This document shows positions 1 to 11,417 of a stretch of 64,000 bases of DNA, piece after piece. The stretch is taken from assembly GCA_029216955.1 (NCBI GenBank), contig JANAVB010044017.1, positions 186,001-250,000 on the forward strand. Reading direction: 5' to 3'. The position numbers and the translations under genes were made by a program. Numbering within the stretch: the first letter of the stretch is position 1; every line of letters starts with the position of its first letter. The DNA comes from Iris pallida. Its lineage: Eukaryota; Streptophyta; Magnoliopsida; Asparagales; Iridaceae. The notes beneath the pieces were generated by a model. It was not told the DNA's origin and did not search any database. It worked only from the letters and a program-made list of their open reading frames with translations.

Positions 1-540
1 ACCCATAAGTCCAATTTTGACACATGGACACAAATGATATTTTGGGTCAAAGCGAGATCCGCTAGTAGGCCCTACTTTGTATTGAAAAACGTGCAAGAAT
101 CTAAGTTCACCAAATTCAGCAAATTATAAGTCTACAAGAGCAGAACGACGATAGGAGCCTAATGATATGTCCAGAATTGGATTTCGTTGAACCGATCTCA
201 AAATCGCCTATTAAATAGGATCGTAGGCCCGCAAAAGGACGATCCAGTCAACGGTCTCAGAATTGGACGAAACTTGGGTTGCATGACAAGTCAAATATTG
301 CGAGTCTAGTGTTGTAAGTTTCGTTGCGATATGATGCGTGCACAGAAAGTAATTGCAATTTTTTGAAAAATCTCGATACAGTGATTTTCGACGGATACGG
401 ATCAAATTCGTCGTGCACACGCGATCAATTCAAATTCCATCAAAGTTCACACATCGATTAGAACATACGCGTCTTTCGGTGCAATCGGTTTGAGCTGAGT
501 TGGTTCGGTTTGTCGGGACGGACCTTGATTCGAAGAAATT
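1..540 (-). mobile_element. Diverged LTR fragment related to the 18-36 kb element
   Basis: Read on the minus strand, about 1-260 lines up with the LTR of the large element downstream (for example around 20500-20720). The shared order is a 'gagatcggttcaacg' type block, 'aatccaattctgga', 'ttgcacgt', 'tttgacccaaaat' and a closing 'tggac..atgggt'. Similarity weakens beyond about 400. No LTR end is visible, so the piece runs off the left edge of the window or is truncated. It is an older relative of the same family in the opposite orientation. The family link is read by eye; the right limit is approximate. Confidence 0.65.
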
Positions 541-1162
541 TTAAGCATTAAACTGCTTCATGGAGCCTATTTTAGCTTTGATTTTGATCTATTTATAAGT
601 TGATTTAGGTTCTGGAATTGGGCATGGTTATAGACAAGATAATCAAGAATGCATGAGCGCAAGTGGCACTGTATTTCGCTGAATGAACAATAAGTTATGC
701 TCGTTCAAAGTTGGTAAAAATCCACACAAATTATGAATGAAAAGTTATATATTTTCGAAACTTTGAATAGAAATATCCAGAGATTTAATAGAAAATAAAT
801 CAAACTAATTACTGGGTATTAGAGCTGGTTATGTAGGCTATACATATGTGAAATCAAAATTGAGTTTGATTGAGGGGTTGAGAAGTTATTCGACTCCCAA
901 ATGGGTGTCATGAACTCAGTTTATGACTGAATGGATTTAATCCAATAGTCTATTCTTTATGGATTTTCAACTAAATTATAGTAAAATATTATTGCTATGA
1001 ATAATATCGAAACCAAGGGAGTTAACTAGGGTGTGCACCTGAGAAGTTGGATCGAGGTTTGACTGTTCAAGGAGAAAGAACGAAGTCCTTGAAAATGGCT
1101 CGGTGGGGATGGTTTCTGCAGCGCACTCGTCAATTTGGATGTGGTTGATGGCTCCGTTCAAC
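541..1162. other. Unassigned AT-rich intergenic DNA
   Basis: I see no gene, no terminal inverted repeats and no recognised element. The short minus-strand ORF at 976-1161 has no recognisable motif and abuts an LTR end, so I do not call it a gene. Confidence 0.4.
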
Positions 1163-2401
1163 TGTCACGCCCCGATTCAGGGAATCGTTCGCCTCCGCTT
1201 TGATTCACGCCGAATCGTTCGTCCTCGCTAAGGCGTGATGCCGTACAAGTCTAGAATTGCACTTGTACAAGGCGTGCTCGTGTTCCTTTTATAAAGAGAC
1301 ATTTTGAATAGAGATTCGCAGCAAGTTCACATGAAGTTGGACAACACAAATATGATCTGAAATAAGCTCTTTATTGATATCTTTGAAACAGAAAACATAA
1401 GGCTCTCAAACAGTCGAGATGAATGCCAAACTTGGCTACAACTTGCAGAAATATTGAAATGAGATACAACTTGTTTCATACATCATATTCCTTTATTAAT
1501 AATGCGGCAATAACCACCTTCAGCAAAATGTCTTCTTCTTCAAGTGGAAACTTCAAGGAAGTATGAAGCTTCTAAAGAGTCACACAGCAAGCCTTCAGCG
1601 TCTAAGATGATCCACTAGGTTTCCGGCACCTGTGGAGACGAGGTTCAGTACATTGCCACACGCACCCACGTCGGGAACGACCTTGAGGGTGTCGAACTGC
1701 TCAGAGAGGTCGAGGCACACTCCTCGGGGTGCTCGCAGACTTGGGACAGCGGCGGCCGGTACTTGAGTGTGGTGGTGGTTTGGAAAGGATGTGAGAGGTT
1801 GGAAGAGGAAGAGAATTTGGAGAGGAAGAGTAGTTAGAGAGGAGGAGAATTTGGAACGTTGGGGGAAGCTAGGCGAACATGGGGCGAGAGGAAGTCGCGG
1901 AGTACGTAGGGTATTCGATTTGTGCGATTCTTCTGTGGGAAAGGGAAGAGTCGGGTGTCTGTTATATTACTGTAGTTGACTAGAAGAGGAAATTGTTATT
2001 GGGTTTGGGTGGGAATGAGTAAACGGGTTTGGTGTGGTTTTGAAGTGAGCGGATGTGTTTGTGGGGGAACATGGGCTTAGGAATAGGAGGGAAATGGTTT
2101 TTGTTAGTTGAGCCTTAGGAATTTAGTTAGGAAATTAGTTGGTGTTTTAGAAAATGGGTTATATGATAATAGTGCTAAATGGTAGTGGACTTAGAATATA
2201 GTAGTTGGGCTTAAGAGAACTACTAAGCTTGAATTTAATAAAAAACATTATTAGGAAGTAAAACAGAAGTTTTAAAGAAGTTCAATATAATGGACTTTAA
2301 TACAATGCTATAAATATAAATATGTAATTGCATACATACCTATATATAATTACATATAAAAAGTATAATTCTAGATTGTCATAAAATATGGGGGTTTTAC
2401 A
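1163..2401 (-). mobile_element. Ty3/gypsy LTR (3' LTR of a minus-strand element)
   Basis: The segment starts TGTCACGCCCCGA and ends TTTTACA, so it is bounded TG...CA on either strand. On the minus strand the LTR begins TGTAAAACCCCC and ends CGGGGCGTGACA, an ending common in plant gypsy LTRs. Directly upstream on the minus strand is the purine-rich 'aatttcgaggacgaaattt' signature found next to the 3' LTR in Tekay/Del-type chromoviruses, followed by the integrase end of pol at 2498-3165. The interior has a GC-richer stretch at about 1620-1760. The matching 5' LTR is not clearly present; the LTR end at 7020 is related but diverged. Confidence 0.75.
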
Positions 2402-2497
2402 TTCTACCAAACTAAATAGAAATTTCGTCCTCGAAATTAAACTAAAGCATGATATGAATGACAAGAAATTATATATAGAAAGACAATGCCAAGTACG

Positions 2498-3165
2498 TCA
2501 AGCCATACATTGATTCTCAAAGAGATGGGAAAAACGGATACGTACGTCGTCTTCGCGCTTCCAGGTGGACTCTTTTGGCGAGTGATGCTTCCACGACACA
2601 CGAACCAAAGGAATTGTCTGATTCCTCAAGACTTTCACACTCCGGTCTAGAATTTCCACAGGCTGCTCAGGATATGACAGGCTCGGTCCAATTATGATCT
2701 CAGAATGATCCAACACATGGCTGTTATCCGCTACGTATCGTCTCAGCTGCGACACGTGGAACACATCATGGACTCCCTTAAGTGAAGGTGACAATGCCAA
2801 TCTGTAGGCAACATCTCCAATACGTTCCAATATATCAAACGGTCCAATATACCTTGGACTCAACTTCCCTCGTCTTCCAAAGAGAATGGTGTCTCGGGTT
2901 AGTGATATCCTCAAGAACACATGATCGTCTTCCTTAAACTCCAAAGGTCGACGATGAAGGTTAGCCTACTGCTTCTGCCTGACTTGTGCTACTCGAAGAT
3001 GCTCCTGAATCAACTTCACCTTCTCAATTGTGCTGACTACTAGCTCTGGTCCCAATATCTGACGCTCTCCTACGTCATTCCAACAAACTGGGGACCTACA
3101 TTTTCTACCATACAACGCCTCAAACGGGACCATTTGAATACTTGCTTGATAGCTGTTGTTTTTTG
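2498..3165 (-). pseudogene. Gypsy pol 3' end: integrase C-terminal domain plus chromodomain
   Basis: This minus-strand remnant encodes the last part of a chromovirus polyprotein. Reading from 3165 downward it shows NNSYQASI, PFEALYGRKCRSP and CWNDVGERQILGPEL (the usual integrase tail). After an in-frame stop near 2963 it continues with LSPRYIGPFDILERIG (GPY/F module), HDVFHVSQLRRY, and a chromodomain-like end (PVEILDRSVKVLRNQ, VRVSWKHHSPKESTW). The order matches Tekay/Del-type elements, where integrase is last and the chromodomain sits at the C-terminus. Everything upstream (gag, protease, RT, RNase H, integrase core) is missing, so it is dead. It belongs with the LTR at 1163-2401. Confidence 0.88.
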
Positions 3166-3195
3166 GATTCCAACAAACTGGGGACCTACATTTCC

Positions 3196-4226
3196 TACGA
3201 TCAAAACTGGATATGGATCTATTATTTTTTGGATCCAATCTGATCCATTTAATAAATCCAGATACTACACTCCATTTTTCCCTATCTAGATGCGGATATC
3301 CTAATATCTATATAAATATTTTTATGCTTCCAACACTAGGCAAGGCTCTATTCTTGACTAAACCTATTATATCAAAGTATATATATCAATAGTCAAACAT
3401 AAGTTAATTAATATGTAACTGAAAAAAAATCACGACTTCTTTTGATAACCCAAACATTAGTTTCTCCAAAATCCTATTATATCCGATCCATTTTTGCATT
3501 TGCTTGATCCCTATCCTTTTCATTTTATATCCTCTGGATCCGAATTCGTTATTTGGCGAATATGGTTATTGACAGAGAACAAATAGGGATAGGGATATGG
3601 TGATAACTTATATCTGAATGGTATCCGCACCGAATGCATCCCTATTCCCATGTGCAATTGTTATTTGTATCAACTCCCTTTAAATATGTTTACATGTCCC
3701 CATTACTGGAACCACCCGTCCTTGGACTATCATCACATGTTGACAACCTATAGATGCTCTTCCATAGTCTTTGTATCTTATATTCCTCCTTTGCTCAGTT
3801 GGAATTAATGTGGAATTTTCTTAAAACGATACCAACTCAAGATACTTGTATTATTTTCTCCGCCTATGAGCATATTTAGGTTTTCTTAACCTGTAAAAGA
3901 ATTTGATGCCTATCTTCTTGTTAGTATAACATGTATTTTATCCAATTGTACGTTTACATCATATTCTCAGTATGGCTCGATAAGGCCATGGATTTTCTTT
4001 TGGCGAAGACATGATGAGTTCAAATAGAAACCTGGAGCCAGAATTCGTATTAGAGCGGCCCTTCAAAACTCTGTTCCTCTGCTGGTCCAAAGTTATCTTT
4101 CTGAATGTTCGGATATTAGGTTGAACTTTAGTCTTGGCCCGATATTACTTTTGGGAAATGCCTGGCATGACAATGCTTTTTGCAAAGAGAGATTAAAAAA
4201 TCTAGTCTTCCTGAACACACAATGTA
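3196..4226. other. Unassigned repeat-like intergenic DNA
   Basis: The stretch is rich in 'ggatatcc/ggatcc' type words near 3200-3660, as in some degenerate plant repeats. I find no matching terminal repeats and no reading frame with recognisable protein motifs. No gene is supported. Confidence 0.35.
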
Positions 4227-4235
4227 TTTTATCTG

Positions 4236-5141
4236 GGCTAATTTGCACTTAATTACCATGAACTTTCTGTTTTTTACAATATGATATCATAAAGTATTTT
4301 CTCAAGCAACATGATACCATGAACTTTGCAAGTGCTTGCATGTTACCCCTCCCATTAACCTGTCATTAAACTTTAATGGATTAAAGTCTTTTCTACCCCT
4401 AGACAAATAAAAACTAAAAAAATTATTTTAAAAACTACCCTAGCCCTCTCTTCCGAGTCCCCGCCTCCGCGCCGTACCCTCGTCGTCGTCACATCTGCCC
4501 TTTGTTGTCGTCACCTCATCCCTCTCGCTGCTTCACCCGCCCACCTTCTCAAAGCAACAACCGCCGCTCCCGACTACCATTGCTATTGCGGCTACTCCTG
4601 TTGTGGTGCTTTGATGGTGGGCGAAAGCAGCAACGAGAGGAGGAAGATGGTGGACGGAGCGACGGCTAGAAGAGAGAGATTATGTAGATGACGGTTGAGG
4701 CGAGAGGTCACAAGAGTGAGGGGGCTCCGGCTAGGAGGAGAGGATGATGATGAGGGGGTTAGGTTTTTTTTTTTCCCATTTAAGGAGCTATTTGGGTTGA
4801 AGTGTGAAAAAAAAACTTTTAGGGTTTATAAGTATATTTTAGGGTTAGGGAGTTTTTTAAGAATTGTTTTATTTAGGATTAATACTAGTACCATTAAAAC
4901 TTAATATTTTAAATTTTTAATTACATTTAAAATGCGTAATAGTTTTAATTAGGATTATCATCATAAGGGGCATTATGGTCATTTTAGCTTACCATTAGTC
5001 TCACTGCTAAAATTTATAGTTCATGGTATTAACCGAGAAAAATGGAAAAACAAAGTTTATGTTATCAAATTGCTTTAGATTTTTTTATTGTATCGGATTG
5101 TAAAAACTGATAATTTCATGGTATGTAAGTGTAAATTAGCC
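4236..5141. mobile_element. MULE-type MITE, 906 bp, TSD TTTTATCTG
   Basis: The terminal inverted repeats begin GGCTAATTTGCACTTA on the left and, reverse-complemented, GGCTAATTTACACTTA on the right. They continue as diverged copies ('taccatgaa', 'ttttttacaat'). Exact 9-bp direct repeats TTTTATCTG flank the element at 4227-4235 and 5142-5150. A 9-bp TSD with long TIRs points to Mutator-like (MULE) mobilisation. The interior has a GC-rich block at 4440-4740 and no transposase, so the element is non-autonomous. Confidence 0.88.
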
Positions 5142-5547
5142 TTTTATCTGCTCAGGTAAAGCCAGAATCCTTTAATGTAGTTCCGTGCTATGTAATCAAC
5201 ACAAAATTGCTGACCAACATTGTAAGTATATCTATGAGCAAATCATCTACAACAAACCTGAAGTGGGTTTTCTAGACCCAACCTCATATTACCCTCTGAT
5301 ACAAGATCATCAACCTGGGTTGAAGAATTCATAAGCAAACGGACTGTCTGGTCTATGTCCGATCTACCGGTCCCTTTTATACATTCTTGCTACCTTATCC
5401 AAAATTTGTCATTGTCAGAACAATGTTTAATATTCGTCATTCAGATTGCTTTTTTGGCAGATCTTTGGATCTATATTTAGCTCACTTATCAATCGTGGAT
5501 ACAAACTTAAGCAAAATTTTATTAATATAAAGGGTGAATAATTATAA

Positions 5548-6239
5548 GAGAAATTTTGAGTCGCATCCCACTTGCTTTACCCAAATTCAAGGTACAACCC
5601 ACTGCTTTACCATAATGTACGTATCCTCCCACTTTTGACGGAAACCGTCCATAACTGACGGTCAAACCCTTTGATCGATAATTTTTTGACGAAAATATCC
5701 TCGTCTTCTCACTTACAAACCCAAATCCGTCCGTCGCTGCCGCGCCCCCGCCCCGCCGTTGCCGCCCCTCCGCCCTCCCCCCTCCCCCCGCTGCCGCGTC
5801 CATCACCACCACCACCACCGTTACCACCACCTTCACTATCACTACCACCATCATCACCAACACCTTCACTAACACCACCACCGCTCCCGTGCCCCCGCCC
5901 CCCCTCTGCCCCCGCCTCGCTCCGCCCCCTCCCTTGCTCTCGCTCAGCAGCAGCGGTGGCAGCCGTCGGCGGGAGCGCGCGGCGGGCAGCAGGGGGGGGG
6001 GGGCCGGGGGGGGGGGGGGGGGGGTGGACGGCAACCGGCGGGGGCATGAGCGCAGTGGGGTGTATCTTGGAACGGGGGATTTGTGGGAAAGAAGAGGTTA
6101 TTTTCGTCCCAAAAAAATGGGTCAAAGGAGTTGACCGTTAACGAAAGACGGAAACCGTTAAAGTGGGGGGTGTCTTGCATTATGGAAATTGTGTGGGATG
6201 CACGTTGAATTTGGGTAGGGGTGCGACTCAAAATTTCTC
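5548..6239. mobile_element. MULE-type MITE, 692 bp, with simple-repeat interior, TSD TAATTATAA
   Basis: TIRs start GAGAAATTTTGAGTCGCA on both ends (right end reverse-complemented). They extend with homology through 'acccaaattcaa' and 'ggaaaccgt' for well over 100 bp. A perfect 9-bp TSD TAATTATAA lies at 5539-5547 and 6240-6248. The interior (about 5735-6045) is GC-rich: CCG-type and CAC/ACC triplet runs, then poly-G tracts at about 5992-6022. Open frames over it on both strands come from the triplet repeats. No transposase is present. Confidence 0.9.
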
Positions 6240-6420
6240 TAATTATAACTATGTCATATTGGTCATCGCTTGTTTACTCTTTACCAAAAATCTAAGGATT
6301 TTCCCTCCAAAAAATTATTTCAATCATCATCTATTTTGTGCTTAATTCTATATTTATTTTGATCGAAGTACCTTTTGTTTTAGATACTCAATTGTCACTC
6401 CAACGGAGGTTTTGTTTTTG

Positions 6421-6905
6421 TTTTTTTTTTGCACATTTACATGTTTGTATAATGTTTTTTCCTCAAATAGTGGACCTTTATTCTTGACTAATAAAATAAT
6501 AGAGCTAAAATTTTATTTAACAAAACAATGCACTTGCCAAGTCATCATGAGCTAAGCAAAAAAGAAGCCCACGTGGTTTCCGTACCCAAGATAAAGCCCA
6601 AAAGTTAATTCTATCCGGTCCTGAGCAGAATTACTTCCTACACGCTAAAATTCTTGATCAAAGTTTTTTTTTTTTGCACATATACATGTTTATGTAATGT
6701 TTTCTTTTTCAAAATAACGAACCTTTATTCTTGTCTAATAAAAGAATATATCTAAAATTTTATTTAACAAAACAATTCACTTTAGTTGCAAGTCATCATG
6801 AACCAAGCAAAAAAGAAGCTCACATGGGTTCCATATCCAACATAAACCCATTTTCTCGGGTCCTTATATGAATTACTTTTTACACGCCAAGTTCTTCAAC
6901 CTTTT
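6421..6905. repeat. Direct tandem duplication, two copies of about 243 bp
   Basis: Copy 1 (about 6421-6663) and copy 2 (about 6664-6905) share the same order of words: poly-T then 'gcacat.tacatgttt', 'cctttattcttg', 'aaaattttatttaacaaaac', 'aagtcatcatga', 'aagcaaaaaagaagc', and 'tacacgc.aa' at the end. They differ at many positions, so the duplication is old. No coding capacity is seen. Confidence 0.75.
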
Positions 6906-7019
6906 TTCCTGAGAAAAATTGATGAGGTCAAAATACTGACTTGAAATTTTGATAAGGCCCCAATATTGGACTTAAGAATTATTTTGGGTGTAGTTTTACT
7001 TCATTGCTTCATTATGTAC

Positions 7020-8520
7020 TGTCACGTTCCGATTTCGCAGGATTGAAAGTCGTCACTAGGCGTGATGTCGTACAAGTCTAAATTGCACTTGTATAATGCA
7101 AGCACCAAAACATGATCGATAAAACAATCTCAAAGACAAGTCATTGTAACAAAAATAAACTGTAAAGTCGATATATCTAAGATATATAAAAAATGATTCT
7201 CTTTATTAATAATTGCAGCGGAATTACAACGGCTCGAAGCCAAAGAACAACTTAATTGCAATCACTATCCATCTCTCTCAATACAATGAAATATGCCACA
7301 AGGCTTACAACCCGTGAACTATACAAACAATAATGTACCATACATTATGCCTTTTATAACAGAGAACCACAACTTAAATTGCACAACTCCAGCTAGCCCC
7401 ACAAACTCTCTGACGACTCAGAACCGTCCAAGCTACTTCCAGCACTTGCAGAACTGGGAGGAGGTCAATATCAGTGTTCTAAAAATCGGCCTAGGCGTCC
7501 GCCCACCGCACCGAAAACTCCCTAGGCGGTGGGCTAGGCGGGCCCTAGGTGCCCCTAGGCGGCGTGTTTTTTGATTTTTTTGATTTTTTTGATTTTGTTT
7601 ATTCTTAGTTGTATTTTGGATATTTGTTTGGGTTTTAAGATAGTATTTGGATTTTAGAACATTGAAATTTCAAATTTCAAAATTTCAAAAATTTCAAAAA
7701 AAAAATTCTAGGCGGCCGCCTAGGCGGGCTAGGCGCTAGGCGGACCTCTGCCACACCGAGTCCGCCTAGCGATTTTTAGAATACTGGTCAATATATTGCA
7801 GTATACTGGTAAGTGACCTCTAGCCAACTCAACCAAAACTAACACATTGATTAAGTGAGTGTAAGCAAACATTATATGGTATTTTTAATTGTCTTAGGAT
7901 CAGTTACATGACATAACATGCATGTCCATAAGCATAAATGTGTCACATAACAGAGTTGATCTTACCCAATACTTACCATCCTTCCTTGTCAATACAACAA
8001 TATCAATCTATAATACATAGATGTGTCAAATATATATCCCTACATAAGACATTCGTTAGCCTTGACAAATACATATATGTGTGCGTGAACTCGTCTTTAC
8101 GACCAACTAGTTAAGCATGCAAGCAGATGATATTAGCATGCAGTCTAACTATATGTAGATCACTGACACCACAAGCCATATTAGACTATCTTCGGTTGGA
8201 CGACTCCCTTTCAGCCCGGGTAGCTAGCCTCCATTGAAAGTTTCCGAATCACCTCGTATTGTGCTACACCCTTCAGTCTGACTATTGAAGGTCTTGTAAT
8301 ATCCCGTGCTAGTACGTTAGCCACGGCTATCCTCGTTCCTCCTAGGCCAAATCGGTTCCGGTGCTTCGACAATCGTTTGAGGAATGCAAAATCTTGTACC
8401 ATGCAATATGCGTGAACAGTTAAATTCTATAACATATGCATGGTACAAAATCTGAAACAAAACATTTACATCTCTACTCAATACTACAACACATCTCTTT
8501 CGTATTACCACATTTCTCGA
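7020..8520 (-). mobile_element. Related gypsy LTR end (minus strand), extent uncertain
   Basis: At 7020 the sequence TGTCACGTTCCGA, then 'aggcgtgatgtcgtacaagtc' and 'attgcacttgta', parallels the LTR end at 1163 in the same order and orientation. The copies are clearly diverged. On the minus strand this is the 3' end of an LTR. A hAT MITE is inserted at 7472-7786. The 5' limit of the LTR is not visible; 8520 is a guess from where the word pattern changes. It may be a solo LTR or a 5' LTR of a decayed relative. Confidence 0.45.
7472..7786. mobile_element. hAT-type MITE, 315 bp, TSD GTCAATAT
   Basis: The left end CAGTGTTCTAAAAATCG and the right end, reverse-complemented CAGTATTCTAAAAATCG, form TIRs starting CAG as in hAT elements. 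An exact 8-bp direct repeat GTCAATAT flanks it (7464-7471 and 7787-7794), the hAT target-site size. Inside are CCTAGGCG-rich subterminal blocks in inverted order and an AT-rich core with 'aaatttcaaa' runs. No transposase is present. Confidence 0.9.
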
Positions 8521-8760
8521 GCCATTGTTCGACTTGGCGACCCAATGGTTTCAAATCTTTCCATATTTTCATCTCTGAAACAATAGTACGACAATCTTTC
8601 TGTTCATAGCAGTAGTGCAACATTTCCATATAATAATCTAACCGCAGTACTATACTTCATATGTTAAGATAAAAACATATCTACATTACACAAGTCTATG
8701 GCAACAATTTAATAATTTCATGTTCTATAACAACAAGTTAACATAAATGAGATTACTCTC

Positions 8761-9268
8761 TTATCTATCTTGGTTATCTTTTTTTTATTAGCAAGCAACA
8801 AAGCTCACAACATAAAGAACTAAACATGCAACATCCATTTCATTAAGTGTGAAGGTAAAGAAGCGAAGGATCAAAACCACCAACCTATAGAAACACCTGT
8901 CTGCCTCGATCGAGCAGGTCTCTGAAACATTCTTCTGCATGAATCCAAGTCCAAACGGCCCTTCGAGCCAACAAATCATCTCAATGCGCCGCGCGGAACG
9001 GGATCTTACATGCACGTTATCTATCTTGGTTATCTTTTTTTTTTATTAGCATGCAACAAAGCTCACAACATAAAGGACATGCAACATCCATTTTATTAAG
9101 TGTGAAGGTAAAGAAGCGAAGGATCAAAACCACCCACCTATAGAAACACCTATCTGTCTCAACCGAGCATATCTCTGAAACATTCTTCTGCATGAATCCA
9201 AGTCCAACGGCCCTTCGAGCCAACAAGTCATCTTAATGCGCCGCGCGGAACGGGATCTTACATGCACG
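8761..9268. repeat. Tandem duplication, two copies of about 255 bp
   Basis: Copy 1 (8761-9016) begins 'ttatctatcttggttatc' and ends 'cttacatgcacg'. Copy 2 (9017-9268) repeats it with the same poly-T, 'aacaaagctcacaacataaag', 'gaaacattcttctgcatg' and 'gcgccgcgcggaacggga' blocks. The junction is seamless. On the minus strand each copy is partly open, ending near an A-rich run, so it could derive from a transcript or LINE tail. I do not recognise the protein. Confidence 0.8.
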
Positions 9269-9344
9269 AACTCAACCTGAACCAAGTCCAAATACAACTT
9301 AACCCATTCCAATTAAGAGAGACAACTATAAATGTTTACTTGTT

Positions 9345-9990
9345 ATTTTAATTATTTTATTAGGATTTGGTTATTCATTTCATGTAGTTTTTAGTTCAGG
9401 ATAACAGAATTTCTCCAATTAGTTTGTTATTTATAATTATGTTAGATTTTTTAACCCAAGAGACATCAAGAAGTATAAGCAAAAAAGAAATAAAGTTTAT
9501 CTTCCAAAAAATCTTGTTTCTTCTCCATTAAAATTCTCTACAAAATTTCTGAGATCCCCTATCTCGAAAAAGGGAATATAGCAAGTCAAATATATCAAGT
9601 CCGCAACTCTTTATCATTTTCCTTGAAATTAAGAGGACCGACCAAATGAGCATCCGAACCATAGATGACTACCTCATTGCTCCTCAATGAAGAATCGTGA
9701 GCCAAAGTCGTTGCCATCTTCAAGATGTCAATTCGTGTTGATTCAATGGACAAAACCCTTAAGAAAATTGAGGTATCCCTTGCTACTCTCATCTTCAAAA
9801 TCCAACAACACAAAAAGTCAAGACATTTCCTCCACCCTCGATTGCATCCCATTCTTATCCCATCCCGCGCCACCACCAATTCTAGCTATTCCTCTTGACC
9901 TATTCATCTTGTCAAACTTTCCAATGACAAACTCGATTCCTTGTTTAATTATTATCTATGCTAAAACCACTCTGTCGAATATCTGTCATA
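9345..9990 (+). repeat. Inverted-repeat arm A (partner at 10690-11190)
   Basis: The reverse complement of 9360-9585 matches 10955-11175: 'gagat..ggatctc', 'gaaat.ttgtagagaa', 'ttttttgcttgtat.tc.tgat', 'cctcttgg'. The plus strand of about 9740-9990 matches the minus strand of about 10690-10880: 'ttgatatccctt', 'acatttcct', 'gacctcgtcaaact', 'caatgac'. The arms are diverged and contain indels. They look like two copies of one gene or transposon fragment placed head to head. No protein family is recognised. Confidence 0.55.
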
Positions 9991-10689
9991 CAGGCTGATA
10001 TATTGTTTTCGAAGAGGGGGCCGATACGATATGACTGACAGGAATAAACAAATTGGTCAGGACCTGTATCAGTAGTATCCAAGCCAAACAACAAAAAATA
10101 TTGGCCTAATTGGCCCTTGTATTGGCTAAATGGCCCGATGTATTGGCCTTAATTTGGTATTGATTCGATTGTTCAGGTTTCAACCCGGCTGCAGAAAAGC
10201 TTGATTCAAAATATGTATATGCTTTATTAGTGTTTAGTTTTGACTTAGAACATGCATGTGTGTATAGAGCCATATTCTAAATTACACTAAAGGCTAATTC
10301 TATATATTTATTATACTAATAATCTGAAAATTGTCATACATGTCATATATAAAGTGCATTAATATGATATCATATCTCCTGATATGTCTGATATATTGCT
10401 CATACAGATTTCCTGTGTGGCGACCTCCCAACCTTTATGGTCCGGTATCCAATATCAAGAACCTTGGCTACAAATCCTACTTTATCAACGCCTCCCCTCA
10501 AACCGATAATTCCATCTCCCTTAGCCTACTTCCCACTTTCCTAGATATTTTCCTCAAACCTAACATCTTTCCAACCTTGGTGTCGTCTAGTAAATCTTGA
10601 GCTTGAGGAAAGATGTTGGGCTTGAGCAAATATACCGGTAAAGTTGTGGTGTAGGCAGTTAATGTGAGAAGTATGGGTTTTAGGGGATG

Positions 10690-11190
10690 TGTTGGTAAAG
10701 CAAAGGTTTTGGTAGATAAAGATTTAATCAAGTCATTGAAGAGTTTGACGAGGTCAATATTGGTGTTAATGTTGGATAAGATGAAATTGGGGTTGGGATA
10801 GAGGAAATGTGTTGATTTTTATGCAATGTGGAATTTTGGAGCATAAGGGATATCAATTTTCAATTTTTTTTAAGAGTTAGGTTAATAGAGGTTGAATAAC
10901 ATCCTAGAGATCTCCCCATCTCGAAATGGGAAACCTATCAATGAAAAGCACCAACACTAATATGTTTTCCCGCTCGAGATGGAAAGATCTCTAGAAATGT
11001 TGTAGAGAAATTTTGAGGAAGAAGATGGAGATGGAGACTTTTGAGAAACCATTCTATTTTTTTCTTGCTTGTATCTCATGATACCTCTTGGATATTTATA
11101 AAAAAAAAGATTATCCTAAATAACAAAATGATAAGAGAAAATTCTATATATTTTTATCCAAAAATTACAACTATATAAAATGAATAACAA
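10690..11190 (-). repeat. Inverted-repeat arm B (partner at 9345-9990)
   Basis: This is the opposite arm of the pair described at 9345-9990, with about 700 bp between them. The minus strand at 10498-10731 has a 77-codon open frame with no motif I recognise. Limits are approximate. Confidence 0.5.
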
Positions 11191-11207
11191 ACATAGTAAA
11201 CAAATAA

Positions 11208-11408
11208 GAGTCCATTTTTGTTCACCCACCAAAACTAAGTGGGATATTCACTTCCCAATAAAAATATGACACGTGGTACAAAACCACTTTGGTGGGTGAA
11301 CAAAACCACTTACAAAGTGGTTTGTGTAGGATAAAAATGCCACGTGTCATATTTTTATTAGGAGGTGAACATCCCACCTAGTTTTGGTTGGTGAACAAAA
11401 ATGGACTC
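11208..11408. mobile_element. MULE-type MITE, 201 bp, TSD AACAAATAA
   Basis: Near-perfect TIRs start GAGTCCATTTTTGTTCACC on both ends and continue through 'accaaaact.ggtggga'. A perfect 9-bp TSD AACAAATAA lies at 11199-11207 and 11409-11417. The element is almost a full palindrome, with 'gacacgtgg' and 'ccacgtgtc' in the arms and an 'aaaccactt' core. No coding capacity. Confidence 0.92.
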
Positions 11409-11417
11409 AACAAATAA

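Noticed and set aside
5522..6231. Several overlapping frames in the 692-bp MULE MITE
   Set aside because: They cross TIRs and simple repeats on both strands with no conserved motif.
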